A stretch of DNA of 64,000 nt, from assembly GCA_964036045.1 (NCBI GenBank), contig OZ038385.1:43575722-43639721 (forward strand), read 5' to 3'. The stretch comes from Eutreptiella sp. 'Long Island Sound 2002' (lineage: Eukaryota > Euglenozoa > Euglenophyceae > Eutreptiales > Eutreptiaceae). Of the stretch, positions 42,872 to 54,800 are shown piece by piece. Below the pieces are notes generated by a model that had not been told where the DNA came from, ran no database searches, and saw nothing but the letters and a program-made list of their open reading frames with translations. A program made the position numbers and the translations under genes. The first letter of the stretch is position 1; each line of letters begins with the position of its first letter.

Positions 42872-43669
42872 AGTAAGAAAAAGTGCTTTTCCATTGCTTT
42901 GGGACATACTCTAGTTGTATTAGAGATGCACTGAGCATCCATGCATTTTTATCTTAGTATTGGTCCAGCCAAAAGTGGTGAGATCACATTTTGACCTATG
43001 GAACCAAACACCCAATCAGGATATGGAGTGGACCCCTTAATCCCCTTTCAATCAGAAGTAAAACATCTTTTCCTGAGTTGACTGAGCACTGACATACCTA
43101 AGGTAGAGCCTATGAATTTATCTATGTTTTTCCATGAATACTTATCTGCCCTAGTGGTATGCACCATAGGGGGTTAGGCACCTCTTTTTGAGAGGTCCTG
43201 GGTTCAATTCCTGGTCAGCCTAACTAAGTAGGAAGATCCCATGTGACATGGCAGTGACCTCATCGCCACATACCATGCCACCTCAGCACATATGGGACCC
43301 AAAACAAAGAGTGCACATCTCCTAAGATGGCACTATGGAGAGAGAGTGATCCTGAGGCAGTTTTCTAACTCTTTTCCCAAAACATTTCAGCTATCTCTGT
43401 GAATATGCATTCATTTGTATCCTGAGTTGCAGTTTCTGTGAATATCTAATCATCTTTCACTGTTTACACTGCAGCCCTTCATGCTTTGATCCTGAATTAC
43501 CTTCTCCTTGCATACTATTGGCTTGGGCTATCCTGGATTGAGTTGGCTTTACTGTATTTCAACAAACAAAAGCTTTTCATCATCCAAAACCAGCAGCAGG
43601 ACACCCTACAGCAACAACAAGCAGCAGGAGAAGCAAAAACACAGTGCTGAAAACACTATAAACTTTTCT
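42872..43669 (+). repeat. 3' LTR of LTR-B
   Basis: Matches 32273-33070 with three visible substitutions. The TSD tttta follows at 43670-43674. Confidence 0.95.
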
Positions 43670-44460
43670 TTTTATAGTAATTTCAACACTGTGTTTTTGT
43701 TGTGCCTCTCCTGCTACTTGCTGCTGGTGTAGGGTTCCTGCTGCTTGTTTTTGATGAGGAAACTGTTTTATTGTTGAAATACAACCAATCCAGGGTAGCC
43801 CAAGCCAGAGATAAGCAAGTAGAAGATAAACAGGATCAAAGCATGAAGGGCTGCAGTCACAAAGAGTTAGATAAAGACAACTATCAACAATAGACCACAG
43901 CAATTAGCATACATTGTAACTCAGGATGAAATATTTTACATGTTTGAGAAAAACTGATTGGAAAACTGCCCCTAGGGCTCACTCTCATCCACAGTGCCAT
44001 CTTGAGATGTGCACTCTTTGGTTTTGGGTCCCATAGGTGCTGAGGTGGCATGGCTTGTGGCGCTGAGGTCACTGCCATGTCACATGGGATAATCCTACTT
44101 AGCTAGGCTGACTGGGTATTGAACCCAGGACCTCTCAAAAAGAGGTGCCCCAGCCCCCTAGGGTGCATACCACCAGGATAGCTAAGAATTCATGAGAAAA
44201 CATAGATAAATTCATAGGCTCTGCCCTCAGTATATCAGTGCCTCAGTAACGCAGGAAAAGATGTTTTAGTGCCTATAGCTTGGGGATTAAGGGGTCCAGA
44301 CAACGTCCTGATTTAGTGTTTGGTTCCATAGGTCAAAATGTGTCATCACCCAATTTGGTTAGGCCAATACTAAGATAAAAATGCGAGAGTGCTTAGAGCA
44401 TTACACCTCTAATACAACTAAAGTATACTCCAAAACATTGGAAGAGCACTTTTTCTTACT
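43670..44460 (-). repeat. 5' LTR of remnant G2 (main part)
   Basis: Reverse complement of an LTR nearly the same as 27789-28580. It is separated from its last 11 bp (32262-32272) by LTR-B. A tRNA-like segment lies at ~44108-44180. Confidence 0.88.
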
Positions 44461-44663
44461 TCCTATGCTAGTTTCGCCACAGAATGCCCATGGATATATT
44501 TGGTGTTGTCCAGAGCAGGTTGTTGAAGGTGCCTCTGAGGAGGCGTCACCTCATGCCATGTGTTCTGCACCTTCTGATTTTTGTAGGGAGGGAGGTCAGT
44601 GCCTGGCTACACAGATTGGCCAACTCTGTGCTTCCTAGGACTAGGGTCTTTGTTCAGGCTATT
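44461..44663. repeat. Duplicated flank of G2
   Basis: Same sequence as 28581-28785. Cut at ctatt by LTR-D; in the G1 copy the sequence continues cttcacagg. Confidence 0.8.
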
Positions 44664-44950
44664 TGTTGTGGTTTATTTCTTGGGAACTCGACTGCACTCC
44701 TGTGCCTCTTTGTTTCTCAAAATCCGAAATCCAAAATCCCAATCGACAAACCTCGCAGGATCTTTAGACGGGGCACCAATAATAACACAATCTCGAAGAC
44801 ATAAACCCTGTTCAAAGATCGAAGTATCTTACAGCGCTCATTCACAGTTGGCATTCGATGCTTCTTTATTATTCACAGACTGTCAGCGCGATTGCGACTG
44901 CGACTTGCGATTTGCGCGCTGCTGCGCTGCTGCTGTTCGAAGCCATAACA
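44664..44950 (-). repeat. 3' LTR of LTR-D, 287 bp
   Basis: On the minus strand it starts TGTTATGGCTTCGAA, directly after GGGGGGGTAG (44951-44960), and ends ACCACAACA. The G1 copy of the flank shows that foreign sequence begins exactly here. Confidence 0.65.
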
Positions 44951-45505
44951 CTACCCCCCCGTTGAGACCTCGAAGAGGTCTCACTCACCTGGGTGGGCGT
45001 CACGATGTCGAATACAGAGCAGGCCCAGAGGGAAAAAAAATTTTTTGGGCCTCGACATGTGTTGGCTACAGAAGCATAACAGTGGACCAATCCTGGTCGA
45101 AACAGTCGACCAATCCTGGTCGAAACTCAAACACCGAGGTGCAGTCATGGGACACCCGTTGTCAGCGCCTCATTCACACGCCGTGTTCGACTCTGCCACG
45201 GCTGCGGCTCTCGGCGGAAGCTGCAGAAGACAACCTCGCCAGGCACACTGCACGGGCGCTGTACCCGCAGCAAGGCTGTCGGCACGTCGAACCATAACAT
45301 ACCATAACATTGGGCACAGCTATCGAAGCTGGATGCTCAGCAGACCAACAGGCCTACACATCTGTCAGCTCGACAGGACATATGAAGGCAGTCGATACCA
45401 TTAATGGCATCCAGACTGTCGAATAAGCCATTACTTGGCATCCAGACTGTCGAATAAGCCATTACTTGGCATCCAGACATGTCGAATCAGCACAGACATG
45501 TCGAA
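44951..45505. other. Noncoding part of LTR-D with short tandem repeats
   Basis: Contains two copies of ccaatcctggtcgaaac (about 45086-45125), ccataacat twice (45292-45310), and a 31-bp tandem repeat (ggcatccagactgtcgaata...) at about 45411-45480. No gene supported. Confidence 0.6.
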
Positions 45506-47635
45506 TCAGCAGTCCGTGCCCCACGTGAACGTGTACGAACGATCCACCGGAAGTCGACATACTTCATGCACTTCCTTCAGTGTCTCGACGCCAGCCATGA
45601 ACTTGAAGGTGTCATGACCCGTGTAGTGTCGACGGATATCACTGTCGAGGGCACGCTTCTGAATCAGGATACCAGATCGATGGTTCGGCAATCGAAGGTT
45701 GGGATCACCAGGTCGGTCGTCGACGGGGCACTTGTACTGGAATACGAAGACATGTTCACGGGCAAGCGCTCGAAATTGTCCAGGTCCCAGCGTTTGTGCC
45801 CTGGTCGAATAGAAGTCCCAGAGGCTCGACGGTTTCCAAACGTCCTCACGCCACAGATCGGCCCGATTGGTGGCCTCGAAGGAGCATCCGTCATGTCGAC
45901 CAGTGGTCCATCGATAGGTTTCCTTCGATCCAGTACCAGCGGCCATGCTGTGGTAGAACTGACCAGTTCGCGTATCGACTCACCACCACGGCGTGTCGGC
46001 AATCGAAAGTCGTCGTACGACAATGACGGCGCTGATGTCGTCCTTTTCAGGGCCGAGGGCATATCGGTCGACGATCTCAAGCGTGTCGGTTCGAGAACCT
46101 TCTTCTTGGAGTCGACCGAGGTGTTGATGGACATAGTGGCCATCAGCGAGGGAACTCTGCAGAGCGAATCGAACCGCTTCTGCAGTCACAAGGCTCGAAG
46201 CCGTGTCAACAATGACCGCTTCGAGGACTTGGTCTCGGCAGCTGACCTTGCGTCGATGTGCAGCCTTAAAGTCATCGTGGATCGGTGTGAGGTACTTGAA
46301 GAACGGAATGTCGAAGTGGTGCTGATAGGCGTTCGACTCCATCGACAAAAACCGGTGATCGAGGGGGTCCGGGTGGAACGGGTCGCTCGCAGGCGAGTCG
46401 GTTTTCTCGATCTCCTCCCGTTCATCGGTATAGACATCCCTTCGAAACTTGACCGCTCGACGCCAATGTTGTCCATCTTCGTATCCGGCCTCGAAGGGGG
46501 ACATGAGGTATGTCGAGGTACCCAGGCGTCGAACCAATTCGGGGGCATCCACGAAAGGGAAAAGATTGGCATACTCTTCATTCGATGAGTGAAGGGCAGC
46601 AACTCGTCGGATCGCCCTATCGAAGTCGTGGTACCCGAGCCGTCCGGGTCCAGTCTGGTAGATCGTCGCCAACTGGACAAGGTCGATGGGGGCGCCTGGT
46701 GCGACGGCGTTGTACGCATAGGGTTCGATCTGTTCTCGGAGTCGAAAGTACTCCTGGAGCTGGACCGCAAGGTCCTGTGTTCGATGTGGAGCGCACCCAT
46801 ACCGCTTATACCCAAGTCGAGAGGTGCCTCGAAGGCCGCGCAGTTGGTGTCGGCGAAGAAGCAAATCGACCTTGTACGCAAGGAAGGGGGCTCGATCTTC
46901 GAAGAGCCAGTCTTTCGCCTGGCAAACCTTTTGAAGATCACGGATGGCTCCCATAAACGAAACGGCAACGGGAGCTTCTCGTCTCATCCTTTCGTGGGTC
47001 CAGAAGCGTCGATATTTGAGGATCAGGTCGATCCCATCGGCAACGTTTATCAGGTCGTCGATACCCGAGATCTCTCGATGCATGCGGTTGAGTCAAGCAA
47101 TTTGACTCGGCAGGGTATGTTCGGTGAGGTCTTGTCGGAATCCCCAATCGAGCTCTTCATCATAATGTCGCCATTTCATGAGGGCCGCTCGAAAGTTTTG
47201 ACAAGCCACTTCGATTTTTGTATACCACTGGTATCCCGGCTTACCAGCAAGATTTCCACGCTCATCGAAAGACGTGTCAGGGGCGCTTCGAGCCAATTCG
47301 TAAGGGAATGGTGCGGTTCGTCCCCAACTGTCGATGCAGATGGTCTTGCCTAACTCGACAATGGCGGCATTTGCCTTCAACACGACTTCATAATGTTTCT
47401 CGTTCAGGAACGTGTGCGGTTTTCGAAGACCAGCCATGGTACTCGACGCAATAGTGAGTACCGATGGTTCGAGCTTAGTGTACTCCGTCTTCATCGGATC
47501 ATCCTCATGTGTCCCAAATCGATAGGGTGGCTTCAATCCGAACGTGCCCAAGTGTCGAAGTTCGTCGATGGTCTCGATTTCATGATTGTACTGCGGCATG
47601 TTGTAGGGCTGCCACTTTGACTCCGGCACCGGCAC
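45506..47635 (-). pseudogene. Unknown protein of LTR-D, one frame with two TGA stops
   Basis: One minus-strand frame of ~710 codons is interrupted only by TGA at 47093-47095 (after LPSQIA) and TGA at 45980 (after ADTPWW). Segments are MPVPESKWQPYNMPQYNHE..., then REISGIDDLINVADGIDL ... FHPDPLDHRFLSME, then MAAGTGSKETYRWTTGRHD.... Composition is that of a folded soluble protein. There is no zinc knuckle or enzyme motif that I recognise; a divergent Gag is possible. Both stops are one C-to-T change from CGA (Arg), as expected from methylcytosine decay. Confidence 0.45.
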
Positions 47636-47949
47636 AGAATCGTAGCTGGGTGGTGCTGTCGACCGCGCGGGTTCGTAAGGATATTCTTCTTCGTCGTCGG
47701 ACTCGAGTGGCCAGGGTTCAGCGTCGTAGTTGTAGTCATCGTCGTGGTAATAGGAGTCGGATTGGTGCGTTCGAGTAGAAGCTTGTGTTTTTCCGGGGCA
47801 TTCGAATGCCAGGATTGGTCAACCCAGTCGTCTTCGACTTTCGGCTCTCAGGTACCTGGATCCTCTCTGGATGACCTTGATGTCCAGGTGTTCGGCCTCG
47901 ATGTCCAAGAACTGTCGACCCATCCGGGCGCTGAACAGAGGAAGGAAGA

Positions 47950-48479
47950 TCAGTCGTCGTACCCCGTGTAGCAAGCAAGATCTTCATCAGAATCGAACCA
48001 GTCAGGGCTTGAGCACCGCTCTCGAAAGTATTCTGCATCGACCGGGGGAGGGGGCCCGTACAGCTTACAGAGTTCTGGCGGCATGTCGGGTGGGGTCCCT
48101 CCCTTCGTCGGTTCCAGAACAGGCAAGTTGGCGAGGGCTATCTCGAGCACTCCCAAGCCTTCGGCGCCTCCTGTTATGATGGTTCGTCCACTCGGCGCCA
48201 TTCCTGCAAATTTCCGGCGAGGGAACACACCTCCCTTGCCTCCTTTCGACGGGCCTCCTTTTCCTTTCGAGCTCCCAGCATATGCCGACTGGCTGTAGTT
48301 CGGCGGTTCGAATGGATCGAGAGGTCGACTCGGACGAGTTGGCGCTGATGCTACCGACAAGCAGCGGCCAGTTGGAGTCGTCCTCGCTGGGGGTTCGATC
48401 GCGTCAACATCGATGACGTTCGACGGTGTCGCTCGAGAAGGCGGAGGTCGAGAGGAAGTTCGGGGCGTCCGGGATGTAG
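47950..48479 (-). pseudogene. Upstream partial ORF of LTR-D
   Basis: An open frame enters from the LTR-C boundary (RTPRTSSRPPPSRATPSN) and runs to CYTGYDD. It is Pro/Ser/Gly-rich with a GKGGPSKGGKGG stretch. The first residues shown by a naive translation (MYAVTWPWGSG) belong to the LTR-C LTR. Between 47950 and 47636 the frame changes; no homology recognised. Confidence 0.35.
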
Positions 48480-49774
48480 TGAAGCGGTACCCAGAACCCC
48501 ATGGCCAGGTTACGGCATACAACCGGTCTCCGGTCCACTAACCCCATGCACGGCGTGTTCCGTGCCGTGAAGCCCCGCATCGGCAACCGATGCACCGCCA
48601 GCGGAGATTTGTGTATCAGAATATCAGGAATCAACAGGGTTTTATTTTCATATTGTTTCCGTCAATTTTTACGCTTCCGTTCCGATACTCACTATTTTGA
48701 CTGCTGGCGGTTGGTTCGCGACTTTACCGTAACCGCCAGTTTAACTGTTTCTAATGGAAATTTTAACGCTATCCGTCACGAAGGCTCCAAAGTCGCCAGG
48801 AACTGCATGGATGCTTCCGCAATTTTCATAATTAATACTCGCAACCTTAATCCGAATTTTTCAGGATGTCGAAATCGGATTTTCGACTTCGACATCCCCG
48901 CACTTGATTTGACCTCTTTCGAGTGGACCTACGTGCTTCCGTATGCACGAATCAACTTCCCTTTTATCCTGCCCTCCATTTGTCTTAAAGATATGGGCAA
49001 AACAAAGTTGATTCGTGAGGCCACCTGTGAAGGTCATATCTCGTGTTGCTTGCGAGGAATTACGATAAGGAAACGTGGGATGTATTTACAATACTCCCGA
49101 CGTAATTTAGGAAGCTTCATATGCCTTGCGTTTCTACACATGCGCGCTAGTGTAATGGATCATGGTCAAGAGGGTAGAGTTTGCGTTATAACTCTTTGGC
49201 CATGATATTGCGTGCGTTAAGATAACTTTCGAGTGTAGCGCGCAAGTGTTGGTGTTGCATAGGAACTCTCCTTGAGTTCCTATGAGCGATTGACACAAAG
49301 TTATGCCCTTGGAGGGGCATGACATATCGTGGTGGGAGCTGCCTTTTTGGGCAATATTTGGTATTTGCCATGTGTGGTGTTGCGTGCCCATTTGGCGGGC
49401 CCATTGCTCCAAGACAAGCCCGCCAATGGACCTCATATTGTGCAAGCCCCTTCTCCATACTCCCTACGGTCAATTGCATGCCTAACCTTCGTGAAGGGAA
49501 GCTTGTGTGGTGATCCCGAAGCGATGCGTTGGGAGCAAGGTGTGTGTTTTACAATTTTCCATATTTTCATGTGCCCACTTGGGAAGTAGCGCTTGTAACC
49601 TTTCAAGGCGCCCCAAGTGGAGCACATATGTGGGATCAAAGGTCAATGGTGTCAAGTCATTGTGTTTAGAAGGATTAAGTGATTGCACGATCCAAGCCGG
49701 AGATATTATAATATAATTGTAGACCTTTCAAGGCACTTTTGTGTGTCATTGTGCCAATTTTGCCATTTTTGGCT
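48480..49774 (+). repeat. 5' LTR of LTR-C (minimum extent)
   Basis: The part provably repeated within the window; the true LTR probably extends further right. An ORF (48501-49205) is open in both LTR copies, but it starts without ATG and the copies are too similar to count as evidence of selection. Confidence 0.85.
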
Positions 49775-51861
49775 CGTCATGATGTCAAGTGGCGACCGTG
49801 TATCTCAACGTTGCGCTCAATTGACATCATGACCCAAGTATGTTATGAGGGTACACACTTCGGTAGCCAACATATCTTGGACCCGGCGAATAACTCCTCT
49901 TAGGCTTGGCATACCGTGGCCGCCATGTTGGCGATTTGGGACTATCCCAAATCATGGGCTCACTTGGCGACCCTGCCATTCCCAATACCGGAGGAGTTGG
50001 GCGACGCCCCAAAGATATGTTGGACACATATGACTTGATATCAATCCTATGGCACACTCCCGTCCAAGTCGGGCATGTGCCTCATTTGCCCCAACCATGA
50101 GTGTGCGCATTTTTGGCCATTTTGAGCATTTTTCCACTTTTGCTGCCCGCCGTGCACTATGTTCTAACCCTCGTGCACGCCGGACGCATGGACCAATGGA
50201 CCATATATGACATGGGTGTTATGGGTAATGGTCCCCATGGTCCACACACCACGTGGGCGAAGCGGAGCCGCCTTCGTTAAGGCGCTAGGCCAAATTGAGT
50301 ATGGGCAGTTTTGCCATTTTTGCATTTGTGGACCCAATTGGGATCGTCACCACGCCGAGTGGCATGGAGATCTTTGAGAGCCAAGGGCATGGGAGTCTCC
50401 GTTGGGCTCCCGTTGGATCACGTATGGAATGGCGGATCCGATCTCCAAGCCGGCGTGGAGATATACTATTGGGAGCACACCGAATTTTGGCTCATTTCAG
50501 GCAGCCAAAATGACCCAATTTTGGGACCCCATTTTCCCCCTTCCGTGTGGTCAATTGGCGGCCCCATTTCTCTAAGCCCATAGGGAGCCCGGACCTAAAT
50601 TCAAGTTGTACACTCAGATAGAAGTCCTAGGTCCGGCCTCCTGCCCTGTGAGTTAATGGCCTCACCTTGGCCGAGCGAGCCGCGCGTGGGAATGACGCCA
50701 ATTTTGGTGATTTTGGCATCATGATCCGTGTTGCCCTGATGCCGGGACCTCAAAGGGACCCAGGTTGGGTGAGGGCTCCAGGGGGTTCGTACTCGAAGGG
50801 CATAGGGTCACCAGCCTCGTCCCTACCTCTGGCGGGTCCGGACGAGGGGTCAATTTTGGGGATTTTTGAGTTAATTTCAGTTTGGGCTGAAACAGCCCAA
50901 TTTCAGCTACCAACTCCTGGGTGATAATGGCGGGGCCATATCTCTGGCTCAGAGTGGAGTTGGGACCTGCCATTAAGGGAGCATAGGGAGCCACTGTCGG
51001 TTGGCCTTGGAGCCCCTTGGTTTCCAGGAACTCGCCTGTGGCTGGGCGGGACACCCCCCCTATTGGCAGGGTTTCAGGGTCCGGACTGAGCAGGGCATGG
51101 GTTGTGTTTGAGCCCCCGCCCCCATCAGCCACTGAGAGGGTCGGACCTGGGATTGGGATATGAGTGGGGACTGAGTGTCTATGGTCCTGTGATGCCCTTA
51201 CCCCAGTCCAGTCTTAACCCCATGTGTACATATCCTGATGTGTTGCTGTACATACTTTCGTTCCCTCTTTGCAGAGTGGCAAGGATTCTGAAACGCTTTG
51301 TCACATGACATGAGCGCATTGATGCCCTTGTGAGCGTAGTGCTTTGCCTGCCTGCTCACTTGCGCGTGTCCTGCAGCGTCCCGTGGCCGGCCCCCCACGG
51401 GAACGCGTCAAAAGCGTTTCACCGCCGCGGGGTTACCCAGCCCTCGCGTGCCACTCGGGGCCACCAACCCCGAGCAGCGCGTCGCAGCAGCGCGGCGCAG
51501 CTCGCAGCTCGCAGCGCAGCGCAGCGTCTCGCAGCGCAGCGCAGCGGCTCGCAGCGCCACTCAGCGACAGCGTCGAGTTCGTCACGGAGCCAGCAGCGCC
51601 GTCCAGAGCTTCGCCCTGACCGCGCAGCAGCCGTGAAAGAGGTGCACAGACCAGGACTCCTGCATCAGCCCCATCGGCCGACCCGGAGTCCCAACGGCCG
51701 ACCAGCAAGGCCGCGTCAACCACCTCCACAACCACCGGCTGACCAGCACCAGCCGCACTTCCAATCCAGTGCTGCAGCACCCTCCTCAACAACCACAACC
51801 AGTTCGTTGAGTTGAACGAGTGCACATCAAGGACTTCAAGACCATCTACGCCCCCGCTGCC
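49775..51861 (+). other. Remainder of 5' LTR and leader of LTR-C
   Basis: No gene. A stem-loop region lies at 49866-50020: long imperfect arms (ccaacatatctt ... aagatatgttgg) enclose a perfect palindrome near 49932-49952 (GATTTGGGA CTA TCCCAAATC). A GCAGC/CGCAG-rich tract lies at 51470-51560. I could not locate a tRNA-iMet type primer site; the LTR end is therefore undetermined. Confidence 0.5.
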
Positions 51862-54800
51862 ATGGTGAATTGGCAGGAGGCGGGCAGGACGTGGCCGCGG
51901 CCCCACCCCCATGCAGCACGCCTGCTGCGTGGGTTGGTTTGGGACCAGCACTACCGCCACAGCAACCCCCAGTGCGAAGGCGGCATGCCCAGGAGCTTCG
52001 AGCTCCGCACGGACATCGCCCCCGACCGCCTGCAGGCCGTGGAGGACTGGCTGCGGGCGGAAGGGTACGAGTACCGCCACCAGCAGAGGCGCTGGAGGGC
52101 GTGGACCCGGCCGGACAGGCCCGGGGAAGGGCTGCGCCCCGACGGGATCGAGGAGGACGAGGACCCCAACGCCTACCCGTCGGGCGCCTCGATCAACGTC
52201 TCCCTGTGGGACTTGATCGAGAGGAAGTTCCCGGAACCGGGGAGCGAGCGCAGGCTGCAGGGCAGCAGCAGCGCGTCTCCGGGGACGGAGAAGCGGTCCG
52301 CCGGGGACAGGAAGAGGGACCGGAAGTGGCGGGAGTACCAGGAGTCCCTGGCCGCCGAAGCCGCCCAAGGCGCCAAGGGCGGAACCCCAGCCCCCAGTCC
52401 CCCACGGGCCAATGGTGGTCACCACCCCGGCTCGACCACCCTTGGCGACTACATCCAAGTCGCCAAGCAGACCCAGGGCAAGTCCCGTCCGCTGCTCCTG
52501 AGGGCCCGGCAGGCCCCAGCAGGCCCCAGCAGCGACGTGGAGTCGGCCCACCGCGGGAGGATGCCGGCCGACCAGGCCAGCTCCAGCAGCAGCGTCGCTC
52601 CCGAAAGGGACGTGGCGCGCGCATGTGAGCGCGCCTGTGGGGTGCCCTGCAACCGTCGGGTTGCCCGGCAACGGGCCAGGCAGTACAGCGCTGCCGTGGA
52701 GGGCGCCACCGGCATCGCCCAGGAGGAGGCTGCGCAGTGGGCGCATGGCATGGCCATCCACGCCCAGACCGTGGCGGCCATTGCGGCCGGACTCACGGCC
52801 GTGGCCGCCCATGGGGCAGCGACTGCCCAGGTCAACGGTGAGTTGGCGGCAGCCGACGCGGAAGCCCGCCTGACGCAGGAGGCCATTGCCTGCAAGGAGG
52901 CCGAGGTGAAGGCGCTGGAAGAGGCGCTTGCCCAAGGGAGGGCAAAGAAGGAGGCGGAGGAAAGGGCCCACGCCGAAGCGACGGCTAAGGCCCAGGAGGA
53001 TGCCGCCAAGAAGGAAGCCATCGAGGCCGCGCGACGGAAGGTCGCTGAGGAGAAGGCCAAGACGGAGGCGGAGCTGGCGGCGTTGGAGGCGCAGAAGGCG
53101 CAGCTGCTGCAGGCCCGGGAAGCCGAGGCGGCTCGTGCTCGGGAAGAAGCCGAAGCGCGAGCTGCCGCAGCCACCGCCGCCGCAATGGAGGAGGCAGAGG
53201 CCAAACTCCGCCACGAGACTCCCCCGGGAGGATCGCGATCGGAGACCCTTCGAAGGCTTTTCGAAGGGGACGCCTCCTCCGGGATGAAGTTGGATGAGGC
53301 GGACACGGGCAGCAGTGGGAGCGGTGGCACCACCGCCCGTCGACGGAGGAAGGGCAAGGGGAAGACCCCCGAGAGGCCGCGGAGGCCAGCGGGTGGGCAC
53401 CCCCACGACAGTGACCCCTTCTTCACCGCCAGTGACGGGGATGAACGAGGCCGTCGGCATCGCCAAGTGGTGGCTTGGACGGGCGCAGGAGGCGGAGACG
53501 TCCCCATGGAGCCGGAAGGTGAGGATGAGGATCCCCCTCCTCCCTACCGGAGCTCCGAGTCCTCCGTGACCGAGACGCCCAGGTGGGGCGACATGGACGA
53601 GGATGACGACATGGAGTTCGGCATCACGAGGAAGCGCCCATCCTCGGACCCACCGAGGCGACCCGGCGGAGACCCACCGGGACCCCCTGGCGGAGGACCT
53701 TCAGGACCCCCTGGAGGACGCCCACCAAGTGGACCCCCTGGAGGCGGACCACCGGGCGGGGGAGGACCCCCTGGACCGGGCGGACCCGTCGGAGGCCATC
53801 CTGGAGGACCCCCTGGGGACCCCGACGACCCACCAGGGAACGGCGACCCGGATACCACCTGGCGGTGGATTGTCTACCTCCGCAGGAGGGTCTTTGCCCT
53901 CGAGTGCGAGGTAGACACGGGCAAGGTCGAGATGGCTCGCATCTCCGGGGTCGCCGCGCGCGCGCAGAAGGACCTGGACATCGCCAGAGCCGAGACCAAG
54001 TCGCTGACCAACGTCGTCAGCGGCCTGCAGGAGAGGCTGGATGCGCTGGAAGCCCGTGGGAGAGTCGGCAGCGACCACCCACCCCTGGAGTCAGGCTCGT
54101 CGGACGACGGCTGGGGACCCGGACCAGGTCCAGGCAGACCCCACGCCCCCGGCGGAGCCCCCAGGAGTCGCCCCAGCGCCAGTGCCCCCTCTCTCTCCGC
54201 CCCCTCTCACCACAGCGCGGGCCGCCGCAACGAGCGCGTGCCGCCCGGCAGTGGCAGTGAGGAATGGCGCGATGAGTGGCTCAGCGCGGACTACCACAAC
54301 CGCCGTGCCCCACCGCGGACGCCTGTACGCCCCCGACGCCCGGCACCAGCCCCGGCGCCAATCCCCAGGGCTGGAGGACGTTATGGTGGACTCAGGGATG
54401 AGGTCCCCAGAGGAGACGTGGAGTGGGATGTCGGCGAAGGTGAGGACCTGGACCTGGACCTGGACCTGGAGGAGTTCGACATCAGCCCGCCGCGTGGTGT
54501 ACGACGGGAGGCCGCTGAACGCAGCCGCCGGCGCCGTGATGAGGATGCGTACATGGATGCAGTACGGCGTGAACATTTTGGTTCAGCGTACGTGGAGGAA
54601 CCGCGGCGTAGCCACAGGGACTCCATGGAGGAGATGGACGTGGCGGCCGTGGGAGTCCGTGGGCGAGGCCGATGGGAACCTCGGTCGACCTCGCGGCCGG
54701 CGTTCATGGTCTCTAAGGCCCCGGACGCCGCCGTGTGGGAAGACTTGAAGGACATCAAGCCCCCCATGTACGATGGCAACCCCCTCAACCTCGACCGCTT

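Larger units (their letters stand above)
32273..43669 (+). mobile_element. LTR-B: 11.4-kb chromodomain Ty3-type retrotransposon, apparently intact
   Basis: 798-bp LTRs (32273-33070 and 42872-43669) differ at three positions that I can see (~0.4%). TSD is tttta. A tRNA-iMet primer site, a G-run polypurine tract, and full gag and pol are present. Gag and Pol form one 2.5-kcodon frame interrupted only by TGA at 35667-35669. This copy is the best candidate here for recent autonomous activity. It inserted into the LTR of remnant G2, which belongs to the same wider family. Confidence 0.95.
44664..48479 (-). mobile_element. LTR-D: minus-strand LTR element, 5' part removed by LTR-C
   Basis: Its 3' LTR is at 44664-44950, with TGTT...AACA ends and an adjacent G7 polypurine tract. 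The interior to 48479 holds minus-strand frames without recognisable protease, RT or integrase, so the visible part is non-autonomous or gag-only. The expected 5' LTR would lie beyond LTR-C, outside the window. The sequence is markedly rich in TCGA tetranucleotides, unlike its neighbours. Confidence 0.6.

Noticed and set aside
48501-49205. LTR-encoded 234-residue protein in LTR-C (also 62727-63431)
   Set aside because: No ATG at the start, no recognised domain, and the two copies are too recent to show selection.
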